Below are positions 7,047 through 15,491 of a stretch of DNA of 64,000 bases, piece by piece. The DNA is from Mucilaginibacter segetis. GTDB lineage: Bacteria > Bacteroidota > Bacteroidia > Sphingobacteriales > Sphingobacteriaceae. The stretch lies in contig NZ_JAEHFW010000001.1 of the NCBI RefSeq assembly GCF_016522075.1, positions 310,001 to 374,000 of the forward strand, given 5' to 3'. The notes under the pieces are model-generated. The model did not search any database. It worked only from the letters and a program-made list of their open reading frames with translations, and had not been told where the DNA came from. Numbering within the stretch: position 1 is the first letter of the stretch; each line of letters opens with the position of its first letter. Made by a program: the position numbers and the translations under genes.

Positions 7047-8009
7047 ATGAATACTGTTAATATTCCACGCCTTGACCTTAATACCTATATAAATGGCTCT
7101 GAAGAGCAACGGAAAGAATTTTCTGATAATATTGGGAAAGCGTTTAATGAAACCGGATTTGTTACTATAACCAATCATGGCCTTAGCAAGCAACTTATTG
7201 ATAAGTTATATGAGCAGGTAAAGGCACTTTTTGCCCTGCCCGAAGATGTTAAGCTAAAATATGAGAAAGCAGAACTTGCCGGACAACGTGGGTATACCAG
7301 TAAAAATAAAGAAACTGCAAAAGGATTTAAAACCCCTGATTTGAAAGAGTTTTGGCAAATAGGCCAAACGGTAAGTGATGACGCACCTGAAAAGGATGAT
7401 TATCCGGATAATTTAATAGTTGATGAACTTCCTGAATTTAACACCACTACGCTTGAGGTATATAAGAAACTGGAAGCTGCGGGTAAATACCTGTTGCGTG
7501 CCATAGCCGTATATTTAAATCTTCCGGAGAATTATTTTGACGACAAGGTGGAGAATGGTAACTCTATTTTACGTACGCTGCATTATTTCCCTATAGAGAA
7601 TCCGGACGCTGTTCCTGCTGATGCGGTACGTGCCGGTGCACACGAGGATATAAATTTAATTACCTTGTTAATAGGCGCCAGTGCTGACGGCCTGGAATTA
7701 TTAACCCGCGAGGGTAACTGGTTCCCGGTAAAAGCACATGGCGAGGATCTGGTAGTTAATGTTGGCGATATGCTGCAACGTTTAACTAATAATAAGCTTA
7801 AATCAACTACCCACAGGGTAGTAAACCCGCCGCGCGAAGAAATGAAAAACTCGCGTTTTTCGGTGCCGTTCTTTTTGCACCCAAAATCGGGGATGGATCT
7901 GAGCAGCCTGCCATCAACGATTGATGCGGATCATCCTAAGTTATATGCCGATATTACAGCGGGCGAATATCTGGATGAACGCCTGAGGGAAATAGGCTTA
8001 AAGAAATAA
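7047..8009 (+). CDS. 2-oxoglutarate/Fe(II)-dependent oxygenase, isopenicillin N synthase family
   Basis: Non-heme iron dioxygenase with the two-domain layout of the family: an N-terminal DIOX_N-like region (IPRLDLNTY, then FVTITNHGL at about 38-46) and a C-terminal jelly-roll. The Fe(II) triad is visible as HED in RAGAHEDINLITLL and the distal His in STTHRVVNPP; the 2-oxoglutarate-binding Arg is in NSRFSVPFF. The length (320) is typical. The substrate is unknown; related bacterial genes are usually annotated only at family level. The gene stands alone, with a -7 box upstream and a strong terminator downstream, so it appears monocistronic. Confidence 0.87.
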   Translation: MNTVNIPRLDLNTYINGSEEQRKEFSDNIGKAFNETGFVTITNHGLSKQLIDKLYEQVKALFALPEDVKLKYEKAELAGQRGYTSKNKETAKGFKTPDLKEFWQIGQTVSDDAPEKDDYPDNLIVDELPEFNTTTLEVYKKLEAAGKYLLRAIAVYLNLPENYFDDKVENGNSILRTLHYFPIENPDAVPADAVRAGAHEDINLITLLIGASADGLELLTREGNWFPVKAHGEDLVVNVGDMLQRLTNNKLKSTTHRVVNPPREEMKNSRFSVPFFLHPKSGMDLSSLPSTIDADHPKLYADITAGEYLDERLREIGLKK

Positions 8010-8016
8010 TAAAGAT

Positions 8017-8051
8017 GGCTGCCAACAAATTACGTTGGCAGCCTTTTTTTT
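8017..8051. terminator. Terminator between convergent oxygenase and MBL genes
   Basis: A 10-bp GC-rich stem (GGCTGCCAAC/GTTGGCAGCC) is followed by eight T residues on the plus strand. The T tract runs into the last codon of the converging minus-strand gene. Confidence 0.87.
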
Positions 8052-9453
8052 ATTCCAATACTATCTTTTGATGCTGATAGGGTATTCCAATATCAGCAAA
8101 TCCTTTTTCTTTCAGTTTTCCGGAAAAGTGCTGTTGAACTTCATATTCCCCATGTACTAAAAAAAGTTTTTTTACTTTTTTAGGATCCTGACATGATAGG
8201 AAATGTAAAAGATCATCATAATCGCCGTGCGCACTCATCGATTTTATAGACCGCACCTCTGCGTTCACATGATATTGTTCGCCAAATATGTGTACTTCTT
8301 TTTCGCCTCGGGCCAAGCGGCCGCCCAACGAGTTAGGCTCGGCATAGCCAACCATAAGTATGGTAGTTTTTGGATCAGCAATATTATTTTTAATATGATG
8401 TTTAACCCTTCCGGCCTCGGCCATACCCGATGATGAAATAATTACACACGGTCTTACGTCGTCGTTTAAGGCTATAGATTCCGCAGTTGATTGGATAAAT
8501 TTTAATCCTTTAAAACCGAATGGATCTGCATCAACCTTTAAAACGGCTTTAACATCTTTGTTATATACTTCAGGATGATTTTTTACGATCTGGGTAGCCT
8601 TATCTGATAGGGGGCTATCAACATAATAAGGCACCTGTGGCAACACACCCCGCAATTCGAGCGCGTTTAATGCATACAATAACTCCTGTGTGCGGCCTAC
8701 GCTAAAAGCCGGAATAATTACTTTGCCCTTTTTTACTTCGCAGGTTTGCTTTATCACCTCAAGCAGAGCATCTTCTATTGGGCCAACATCTTTATGCAGG
8801 GTATCCCCATACGTAGATTCCAATAAAATATAGTCGGCCTGTGAAAACGTTTGCGGACTTTTTAACAGCAGATCGCCGTAACGCCCAACATCTCCGCTAA
8901 ATGTTATCCGGGTTTCTTTGTTATCTTCTTTAATGGTAAGGTGTACCGCAGCGCTGCCCAAAATATGCCCGGCATCTGTAAACCTGAATTTAACGTCGGG
9001 TGTAATGGCGTAATCCTGATGGTAATCTACTATTTTAAAAAGCCGGAGGGCTTCCATAGCATCTTCTTCGGTATATAATGCTTCCAACAGCGGCAGGCCT
9101 TTTCTGGCGCGGTGCTTGTTGCTGTATTCCGCATCCTGCGTTTGTATTTTTGCAGAGTCCATCATCAGTATCCTTGCAAGATCCATAGTTGGTGCCGTAC
9201 AATATATATGGCCGTTAAAACCTTCGGCTACTAAGCGGGGGATAAGCCCGCAATGGTCAATATGCGCGTGTGATAATATTAAATGATCTACCTTTTTAGG
9301 ATTAAAACCAAAATGCTCATTCATGTCTTCGGTTTGTTCACCCAAACCCTGAAACATGCCGCAATCTAAAAGTATTGTTGTGCCATTATTAAGTTTAATA
9401 ATGTGTTTGCTTCCGGTAACATTACGTGCTGCACCGTGAAAAGTAATCTCCAT
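8050..9453 (-). CDS. MBL-fold beta-CASP hydrolase (predicted RNA exo/endonuclease)
   Basis: Metallo-beta-lactamase fold enzyme of the beta-CASP/RNA-specificity (RMMBL) group, related to CPSF-73 and bacterial YsxB/TTHA0252-type ribonucleases. The zinc motif HAHIDH is at residues 62-67, with further ligands in TDAGHILGS and FSGDVGRYG. The beta-CASP insert follows (IIPAFSVGRTQELLY, about residues 245-260; ISSSGMAEAGRVKHH), and the C-terminal RMMBL part contains MSAHGDYDDLL and VHGE. The length (467) is standard. The likely role is in RNA processing or turnover in the cytoplasm. It is divergent from the blaI operon across a 124-base region. Confidence 0.9.
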   Translation of the reverse strand: MEITFHGAARNVTGSKHIIKLNNGTTILLDCGMFQGLGEQTEDMNEHFGFNPKKVDHLILSHAHIDHCGLIPRLVAEGFNGHIYCTAPTMDLARILMMDSAKIQTQDAEYSNKHRARKGLPLLEALYTEEDAMEALRLFKIVDYHQDYAITPDVKFRFTDAGHILGSAAVHLTIKEDNKETRITFSGDVGRYGDLLLKSPQTFSQADYILLESTYGDTLHKDVGPIEDALLEVIKQTCEVKKGKVIIPAFSVGRTQELLYALNALELRGVLPQVPYYVDSPLSDKATQIVKNHPEVYNKDVKAVLKVDADPFGFKGLKFIQSTAESIALNDDVRPCVIISSSGMAEAGRVKHHIKNNIADPKTTILMVGYAEPNSLGGRLARGEKEVHIFGEQYHVNAEVRSIKSMSAHGDYDDLLHFLSCQDPKKVKKLFLVHGEYEVQQHFSGKLKEKGFADIGIPYQHQKIVLE

Positions 9454-9508
9454 GTGTTTAAATATTCATTAGCAACTAATGTAGCTATATAATGTTTGGA
9501 AAAAATAA

Positions 9509-9524
9509 AACTAAGATTTTAGTT
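9509..9524. promoter_or_regulatory. Candidate BlaI operator palindrome
   Basis: AACTAA-GATT-TTAGTT is a perfect 6-4-6 inverted repeat lying between the divergent beta-CASP gene and blaI. Its last two bases overlap the TTG (9523-9525) of a candidate promoter for blaI, which is where a repressor would be expected to bind. Confidence 0.45.
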
Positions 9525-9553
9525 GCAAAAATGATTTATATATAATACCTTAG
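9523..9553 (+). promoter_or_regulatory. Candidate promoter of the blaI-M56 operon
   Basis: TTG (9523-9525), a 20-base spacer, then TACCTTAG (9546-9553), seven of eight matches to TAnnTTTG, 24 bases before the blaI ATG. Confidence 0.45.
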
Positions 9554-9577
9554 ATTGATAAAGTAAACTAACGTACT

Positions 9578-9955
9578 ATGCACATGGAAATTAAAGAGTT
9601 AACCCGGGCCGAAGAGCAAATAATGCAAGTGCTTTGGCAATTGAAAAAAGGGTTTGTAAAAGATGTATTAGATATTTTGCCCGAGCCGAAACCTGCATAT
9701 AATACCGTATCCACTATTATCAGGATATTGGAAACAAAAGGTTTTGTTAGTCATACCGCCTTTGGCAAAAGCCATGAATATCATCCTATAGTGAGTAAAG
9801 AACAATACAAAACCTTTGCAGCTGATAAGCTTTTATCGGGCTATTTTGATAATTCCGTGAACAGGATGTTATCCTTTTTTGTGAAAAAGGAAAAAATTGA
9901 TTTAAAAGAAGCTGACGAAATTATGAGGCTGATTGAGAAACTTAAAGACAAATAA
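9578..9955 (+). CDS. BlaI/MecI/CopY family transcriptional repressor
   Basis: Small winged-helix repressor of 125 residues, the usual length. The N-terminus ELTRAEEQIMQVLW and the recognition region YNTVSTIIRILETKGFVSH match the penicillinase-repressor family. The C-terminal part (about 75-125) should form the dimerisation helices and the protease-cleavage site. The next gene, a BlaR1-like M56 membrane protease, starts 2 bases after the stop, the classic repressor-sensor pair. Family members repress their own operon until the protease cleaves them. The start could be the first or third codon (MHM); both are plausible. A palindrome upstream is a candidate autoregulatory site. Confidence 0.92.
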   Translation: MHMEIKELTRAEEQIMQVLWQLKKGFVKDVLDILPEPKPAYNTVSTIIRILETKGFVSHTAFGKSHEYHPIVSKEQYKTFAADKLLSGYFDNSVNRMLSFFVKKEKIDLKEADEIMRLIEKLKDK

Positions 9956-9957
9956 TT

Positions 9958-11928
9958 ATGACCTGGTGGCAATATCTATTATTAGTGAATGTATATCTGA
10001 TCTTATTTTTCGGGTTTTACGCTCTTTTGCTGCGCCGGGAAACGTTTTTTCAGCTCAACAGGATATATCTTGTTGGTGCTGCGTTGTTTTCATTTTTAAT
10101 ACCCGGTATACAGGCCGATTGGGTTAAAGACTTGTTTATAACACAACAGGTAAAACAGACCATTTATAGTAGTTATAGCGCCCCGGTCAATATCACGGCA
10201 TTTGCACCTATAAAAAATAATTTCCTGACGATTGGTGAACTATTAATTATGTTATACATATGCGGGGTGATATTTTTAGCTGTACGGTTAATGTGGCAGC
10301 TGATCTTGTTAAGAAGGGTTATTACTCAGGATCAACAGAAAACGTCATTTTCTTTTTTCAAAAAAATACGGGTGGATGAAGCGGCCACAGGTAAGGATAT
10401 CATATTGGCACATGAAAAAGTGCATGCGCAACAATGGCACTCAGTTGATGTGCTTATTATAGAAGCCGTAATGATCATTAACTGGTTTAACCCTGTTGTG
10501 TATCTGTATCGCTTTGCCATTAAGCATATTCATGAATACATAGCCGACAGGAATGCGCTTAAGGAGGGTACAAGCAAAGCAGAATACGCTTTATTATTAT
10601 TAAGCCAATCATTTAACTCCCCAACCCATGAATTGGTGACCCCTTTTTTTAATCACAGTCTTTTAAAACAACGAATTATGATGCTTCAAAAAGATAAGTC
10701 AGCAAGGGTAAAGCTGTTAAAATATGGTTTAAGTGCTCCACTGTTTTTGTTAATGCTGATACTTTCATCAGCCACAATAAATAACAGCGATGCCATTAAA
10801 GCTATCAATAAAAACGCTAACAGGGTTTTTCAAAAGTCGGCGTCGTCTATAATACCTGATGAAAAGCCATCCGTAAAAAGGTACGATTTTACTTTGGAAC
10901 CGATAGAAAAGAAGGCTGATAAAAAAGCAGCAATTGCAGATACGGTACCCGTTGGGAAAAATATAATATTTACGGCCGTGGAAAAGCAGCCACGTTTTCC
11001 CGGAGGAATAAAAGGATTTGAACGATATCTCTCTAAAGCTATAAAATATCCGGCAGATGCAAGGGATAATAATATCCAGGGGCGGGTTATACTTACTTTT
11101 GTGATAGAAAAAGATGGTTCACTTAGCGATATTAAAGTTATTCGCGGAATTGGCTACGGCGCTGATGAAGAAGCTGTAAGGGCAATGAAGAATGGCCCCA
11201 AATGGATACCTGGCAAACAGAATGGCAAATCTGTAAGAGTACAATATACCGTGCCCGTAAGTTTTGCGCTTACTGATGATACAGTGGGGGATAATAAGCC
11301 AGAGACCGCGCAACCGAACAAAGTTTTTACAGCTGTTGAGGTATTACCAAGTTTTCCGGGAGGAGAAGCGGCGTTTTACGATTACCTGCATAAAGCTCTT
11401 AAATATCCTGCAAAGGCTCGTGAAAACAAAACAGAAGGCAGAGTGATTGCCACCTTTGTTATTCAAAAAGATGGCTCGATAAGAGATATTAAAATAGTGC
11501 GGGGTATAGGAGACGGAGCAGATGAAGAAGCAGTGAGGGTACTTAAAGGAATGCCAAAATGGAACCCTGGTGTTCAAAACGGCAGAGCTGTAGCAGTGCA
11601 ATATAGTGTGCCGATATCATTTGCACTTAATGATGTTACTCCTGATCCAAATAAAGGCGGGAAAGTTGGGTTTAAATCTGCCGATAGTACATACAGATCA
11701 AAAAACTTATTGACAAATTCTGACGGAACCCATCCCTTAATCATAGTTGATGGGAAAGAGCGTACAGGTTTGGATGACTTAAACCCTAAGGATATTAACA
11801 GTATATCGGTATTGAAAGACAAAAATGCTATTTTGGAATATGGTGATAAGGCATTCAACGGTGTAATTGTAATAGAAACTAAAAAAGCAAAAGCGGCCAA
11901 GGCCAACAAAAAGCTTTTAAATAACTAA
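9958..11928 (+). CDS. M56 (BlaR1-like) membrane metalloprotease with two TonB C-terminal domains
   Basis: Sensor-protease partner of BlaI. The N-terminal half has membrane segments at about 5-25, 37-50 and 93-118, the zinc protease motif HEKVH at 152-156, the M56 signature helix around WFNPVVYLYRFAIKHIHEYIAD (176-197), and a last membrane span at 258-272. The periplasmic part contains two TonB_C domains in tandem (about 337-437 and 457-557), each with the FPGG...YLxKAxKYPAxAR...G(R)V...F.I.KDG layout. The last 70 residues (LIIVDGKER...NGVIVIETKK) resemble a TonB-receptor plug-like carboxypeptidase-regulatory tail. No penicillin-binding sensor domain is present, unlike true BlaR1. The signal sensed is unknown; a role in envelope or TonB-linked stress is an inference. 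Confidence 0.9.
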   Translation: MTWWQYLLLVNVYLILFFGFYALLLRRETFFQLNRIYLVGAALFSFLIPGIQADWVKDLFITQQVKQTIYSSYSAPVNITAFAPIKNNFLTIGELLIMLYICGVIFLAVRLMWQLILLRRVITQDQQKTSFSFFKKIRVDEAATGKDIILAHEKVHAQQWHSVDVLIIEAVMIINWFNPVVYLYRFAIKHIHEYIADRNALKEGTSKAEYALLLLSQSFNSPTHELVTPFFNHSLLKQRIMMLQKDKSARVKLLKYGLSAPLFLLMLILSSATINNSDAIKAINKNANRVFQKSASSIIPDEKPSVKRYDFTLEPIEKKADKKAAIADTVPVGKNIIFTAVEKQPRFPGGIKGFERYLSKAIKYPADARDNNIQGRVILTFVIEKDGSLSDIKVIRGIGYGADEEAVRAMKNGPKWIPGKQNGKSVRVQYTVPVSFALTDDTVGDNKPETAQPNKVFTAVEVLPSFPGGEAAFYDYLHKALKYPAKARENKTEGRVIATFVIQKDGSIRDIKIVRGIGDGADEEAVRVLKGMPKWNPGVQNGRAVAVQYSVPISFALNDVTPDPNKGGKVGFKSADSTYRSKNLLTNSDGTHPLIIVDGKERTGLDDLNPKDINSISVLKDKNAILEYGDKAFNGVIVIETKKAKAAKANKKLLNN

Positions 11929-11973
11929 ATATAGTATCATATCGCTAAATTTATAACGCTATAAGCTGTCGAT

Positions 11974-12372
11974 ATGAATTTTAAGATTATATTTCAATTA
12001 TCTGTTTTCGGGTTGATAATGGCGTTTGGTACAATAGCTTTGATCCCGCAAAATATTGAACCCGTATTTTGGCTGGTAATTTTTGTTTTTTCAGCACTGG
12101 TAATTGCCAAGGTATGTACCGCTAAATACTTTTTACACGGATTTGTATTAAGCCTTTTTAATAGTTTGTGGATTAGTTTGATACATGCAGCATTTTATGC
12201 TACTTATGCAATTCATCATCCTGATATTATAGCCATTAATCAAAATATGCCGGCATACTTAAGCATACATCCGCGGAAAACGATATTGATAATGGCACCA
12301 GTTTTTGGGATTGCATTCGGGATAATACAAGGATTATTCGCTTTAGGGGCAGCTAAAATTATAAAGAAATAA
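11974..12372 (+). CDS. Hypothetical four-span membrane protein
   Basis: A 132-residue protein with about four hydrophobic segments (7-25, 30-47, 54-78 and 100-127), a loop rich in His/Pro/Asn between the third and fourth, and a basic C-terminus (AAKIIKK). I do not recognise a named family. It lies 45 bases downstream of the M56 protease gene on the same strand, so it could be co-transcribed, but its own upstream region has no clear promoter box. It is convergent with the PAS protein gene. Confidence 0.65.
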   Translation: MNFKIIFQLSVFGLIMAFGTIALIPQNIEPVFWLVIFVFSALVIAKVCTAKYFLHGFVLSLFNSLWISLIHAAFYATYAIHHPDIIAINQNMPAYLSIHPRKTILIMAPVFGIAFGIIQGLFALGAAKIIKK

Positions 12373-12377
12373 CTGAT

Positions 12378-13055
12378 TTATCTTTCCTTTTCAGCCTCTT
12401 TACGTTCACGAAGGTTGCGCATAATCTTAGTATACCCTCTATGTTCATGATTGTCATCATATAGGGGAAATACCAGTCCGCTTCCCCAAAAACGGGTGCC
12501 ATCCTTACGCATGTGGTAACGCTCATCAACGGCTCTGCCATCGTCCAGCGATTCTTTTAATTCGCGCTCGGGCTCACCTGCAGCAATATCTTCCGGAGTA
12601 AAAAATACACTGGCGCTTAATCCAATAGCCTCGGTTTCGGTATAGCCCAATACTTTTTCAGCCCCCGAATTCCAGCTATTTATATCTCCATTTTTGTCGG
12701 TGGTAACCACGGCATAATCTTCCAGGCTTTCTAATACCTGCTTGAAGAAGTCTTCACTCATCCTAAAATAACTATCGTCGAAAATATCAGTTTTAGTGAT
12801 GTTTTCATCAATGGTAGCATAATCAATAAGCACTGTGGTGTTTTCAATTCCACAGGCTAATTGTAAAGGCTCTCTGGTTATTTTATAAAAGGTTTCAAAT
12901 CCATCCGGCAAATTGTTTAAATGTGGTTTTTCCCGTATGGGTTTTAACACCAGCGTGGTAGCGTCAGTATTATCAACAGATGTATTAGCCAGCATGTAAG
13001 TATAACCCTTCTCTATCAGGTCGCCAATTAGCTGCGATGTCAATGGAATTTGCAT
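12378..13055 (-). CDS. PAS domain protein without an output domain
   Basis: A single PAS domain occupies about residues 105-215 (FKQVLESLEDYAVVTTDKNG, INSWNSGAEKVLGYTETEAIG, then the PAC part RKDGTRFWGSG...GYTKIMRNLRERKEAE). The first 100 residues form an uncharacterised segment. No histidine kinase, GGDEF or DNA-binding domain follows; the protein stops at the end of the linker helix, exactly where a kinase would begin in a hybrid sensor. It may be a stand-alone signalling adaptor. A 51-residue membrane protein gene lies 39 bases upstream on the same strand and may be co-transcribed. Confidence 0.8.
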   Translation of the reverse strand: MQIPLTSQLIGDLIEKGYTYMLANTSVDNTDATTLVLKPIREKPHLNNLPDGFETFYKITREPLQLACGIENTTVLIDYATIDENITKTDIFDDSYFRMSEDFFKQVLESLEDYAVVTTDKNGDINSWNSGAEKVLGYTETEAIGLSASVFFTPEDIAAGEPERELKESLDDGRAVDERYHMRKDGTRFWGSGLVFPLYDDNHEHRGYTKIMRNLRERKEAEKER

Positions 13056-13094
13056 GTTTTTTGGAATAACTGTTCCGGGAAGTCAGTTTAAATA

Positions 13095-13250
13095 CTAAAT
13101 AGTATCTGGTTTGCGTATTAATCCTATAATAAATGCTATAACGGCAATTACCAATAAAACATGTATAAGACTGCCTACAGCGGTAAAAAATACGCCTATT
13201 GCCCAGCCTATAATAAGTATTACTGCAATAATATATAATAATGATCTCAT
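13095..13250 (-). CDS. lmo0937-type small membrane protein (DUF5670-like), 51 residues
   Basis: Short gene beginning MRSLLYIIAVILIIGWAIG and ending IGLIRKPDTI. Two hydrophobic spans cover almost the whole protein (about 4-22 and 27-46). The pattern LLYIIAVILIIGWAIGVF and the ending match the lmo0937-type small membrane proteins common in Bacteroidota and Bacilli. It precedes the PAS protein on the same strand. The function is unknown, though such genes often sit near stress genes. A longer overlapping frame in another phase is not the coding one. Confidence 0.8.
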   Translation of the reverse strand: MRSLLYIIAVILIIGWAIGVFFTAVGSLIHVLLVIAVIAFIIGLIRKPDTI

Positions 13251-13316
13251 GGGTTGTGGTTTTTAATTTATAATTTAATAGATAGTATAATAATGATAAA
13301 TCCCACAAAATGTTTC

Positions 13317-13355
13317 AAAAAAAATAAAGCCACCCCTGAAAACAGGAGTGGCTTT
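13317..13355 (-). terminator. Terminator of the M61 peptidase gene
   Basis: Read on the minus strand, AAAGCCAC and CCTG arms pair across a four-base loop (one mismatch) and are followed by a T-rich tract. It lies 29 bases after the peptidase stop codon. Confidence 0.8.
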
Positions 13356-13383
13356 GCCTAAAAATGATAGATGAGAATTAGAA

Positions 13384-15186
13384 TTATAATTTAAGCCATT
13401 TTTTTCTCACTGTAAGCTGTTTTTCATCCGGATTAGCCACTTCTTCAATTTTGTAATTAACCCGGTTGTTTTTAAGCAGTGTTACCGGGATATCCATGGT
13501 AATACCATCTCTGATCACCGTTACGGTTACTTTATCGCCAATTTTTTTGCCATTGAGTGCGGTATTCATATCAGATACCGGTGCACCGTTAATAGCGGTT
13601 ATCTCGTCATTAACATTAATGCCGTCTATCCATCCGGCGCCGCCGCGCAGTACGGTAGTAACTAATTTATTATCGCCATTACCGTTACGGGTGTAAATTC
13701 CCAGTGTTGGCTCATTCACATTGGCAAAAGCGTTAGTTATTTTATATCCGGCGTATCCTAAATACTTATCATAATCAATATCTGCTAAACCGTTAATATA
13801 TTTTGCATAAAATTCATCAAGATTCTGACCACTAAATTTCTCAAATGCCTGTTTAAATTCAGCATCAGTATAGCCACGTTTTTTTTGCTTGTAATAGGTG
13901 TTATACATATACCGCATCACATCATCAAGTGATTGTTTAGCGTTAGTATTGTTAATGATCTGCAAATCGAGCAGCATGGCAATTACAGCGCCTTTATCAT
14001 AGTAGGAAATTCCTGTATTGTATGAATTCTCGTTCGGGCGGTATGATTTTATCCAGGCATCAAAACTGGCCTCGGCAAGCGGTTGAATTTTTGCACCGGG
14101 CTGATTTTCCACCGTATTGATATCACCTGCCATAGCAGCTAAATAGCTCTCGGGCGTAGCTATTCCGGCATGCCTTAATATCAGGTTTTGATAATATGCA
14201 GTAAAACCTTCTGCTATCCACAGGTCGGTTGTATAGTTTTCGTTCTCATAATCAAAAGGGCCTAATACAATGGGACGCAAACGTTTTACATTCCACAGAT
14301 GAAAATGTTCGTGCGCTACCAAACTTAAAAAGCCATTATACCCACGTTCGCTGGAGTAAGCATCTCTTGACGCGCCCAAAACTGTAGAACTCAGATGCTC
14401 CAGTCCACCACCACCACGCTGGCGGTTATGTACTATAAAAGTATAGTGCTTGTTAGGATTCTCACCAAATACGGCAGTTTCGGCCTCTATAATTTTAGGC
14501 ATATCTTTTTTAAGACGCTCTTTGTCATAGTTGCCGCCGCCACACATGGCAACTTCATATTTTACGCCTGCTGCATCAAAACTAAAAACATCCTGATTGC
14601 CTACTTCTATAGGAGAATCGTATAGAATATCATAGTTAGGTGATTGCAATGTAAAGGGATCGCCGTTAACTTTTTCAAGACTGGTTGATACTTTTGACCA
14701 GCCTTTATACGGCGTTATATTAATTATGGAAGGCTGATCCAGCATGTTTTTCGGATATAAAAATATACCCGATGTAGAAAGAAACCCTTCGGATACATCA
14801 ACAAAACTTGTACGTACCGAAACTTCAAAAGCGTAAACCTTATATTTAACCGTTACTGTATTTACGCCACTTGTATTTATTTTCCAGGTATTTTTACTCA
14901 CCTTAAGAGCATTAATGGCCTTGCCATCGGCAGTTGCTGTTAATGATTCGATGTTTTTTGCAAATTCTCTTATTAGATAAGAGCCTGGTGTCCACACGGG
15001 CATTTTAAGTTCCAGATCGGCTTGCTTTAATCCGCTAACGGTCATCTCTACATCAGCATAATGCGCTTGTGCTTCGGGGAAAGTTACTTTGTATGATATT
15101 TTAGCAGTACCAGCGGCATGGCCGGGTGTTATTTTCATAAAAAACAATATTAAATAAGCCAGAGCTAATGGTTTAAATTTTTTCAT
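13384..15186 (-). CDS. M61 family metallopeptidase (glycyl aminopeptidase-like) with PDZ domain
   Basis: Exported zinc peptidase. A signal peptide covers about residues 1-24. The N-terminal beta domain (30-200) is followed by the catalytic domain with GLEHLSST (261-268), the zinc motif HEHFH (292-296) and the third ligand Glu in LWIAEGFTAYY, about 30 residues later. A PDZ domain lies at about 480-570 (GAGWIDGINVNDEITAINGAPV). Length 600 is standard. Members cleave N-terminal Gly or Ala from peptides. It is probably periplasmic and monocistronic, with its own terminator. Hydrophobicity after position 5 supports the chosen start. Confidence 0.92.
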   Translation of the reverse strand: MKKFKPLALAYLILFFMKITPGHAAGTAKISYKVTFPEAQAHYADVEMTVSGLKQADLELKMPVWTPGSYLIREFAKNIESLTATADGKAINALKVSKNTWKINTSGVNTVTVKYKVYAFEVSVRTSFVDVSEGFLSTSGIFLYPKNMLDQPSIINITPYKGWSKVSTSLEKVNGDPFTLQSPNYDILYDSPIEVGNQDVFSFDAAGVKYEVAMCGGGNYDKERLKKDMPKIIEAETAVFGENPNKHYTFIVHNRQRGGGGLEHLSSTVLGASRDAYSSERGYNGFLSLVAHEHFHLWNVKRLRPIVLGPFDYENENYTTDLWIAEGFTAYYQNLILRHAGIATPESYLAAMAGDINTVENQPGAKIQPLAEASFDAWIKSYRPNENSYNTGISYYDKGAVIAMLLDLQIINNTNAKQSLDDVMRYMYNTYYKQKKRGYTDAEFKQAFEKFSGQNLDEFYAKYINGLADIDYDKYLGYAGYKITNAFANVNEPTLGIYTRNGNGDNKLVTTVLRGGAGWIDGINVNDEITAINGAPVSDMNTALNGKKIGDKVTVTVIRDGITMDIPVTLLKNNRVNYKIEEVANPDEKQLTVRKKWLKL

Positions 15187-15491
15187 GGCGCCAATTTATG
15201 AATTTTTATGTTTTTAATTTATGGCATTAAAATGGAATACGTTGTAAAATGGTTGATACATGTAATGAAAAAATCGCTTAACTGGTTAGTTTTGTCAGTA
15301 ACAGCAATTTATGTTTGTCTGTTTTTAGCGAGTAATTCGACTAATTAAATAGTCATGTTTTATTTGTGCCATAAATTATTGTTTTGACCGGGTTTTTATA
15401 TAAAAGCTTTTGCGTAAGACATTTAATACCTGAAATAATAGAGAAATATACCAATAATGATTTTTTTACCCCTTAAGCTATCCGGCCTTAT
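15187..15491. other. 305-base divergent intergenic region upstream of the RND operon
   Basis: Separates the M61 peptidase gene (minus) from the RND operon (plus). I see no exact TAnnTTTG box and no strong palindrome. One small frame of 38 residues (15232-15348), with a hydrophobic middle, is open on the plus strand but unsupported by homology. Confidence 0.5.

Noticed and set aside
12985..13308. 107-residue minus-strand frame
   Set aside because: It is an out-of-frame shadow of the 51-residue lmo0937-type gene (13095-13250), rich in Tyr and Cys without a recognisable pattern.
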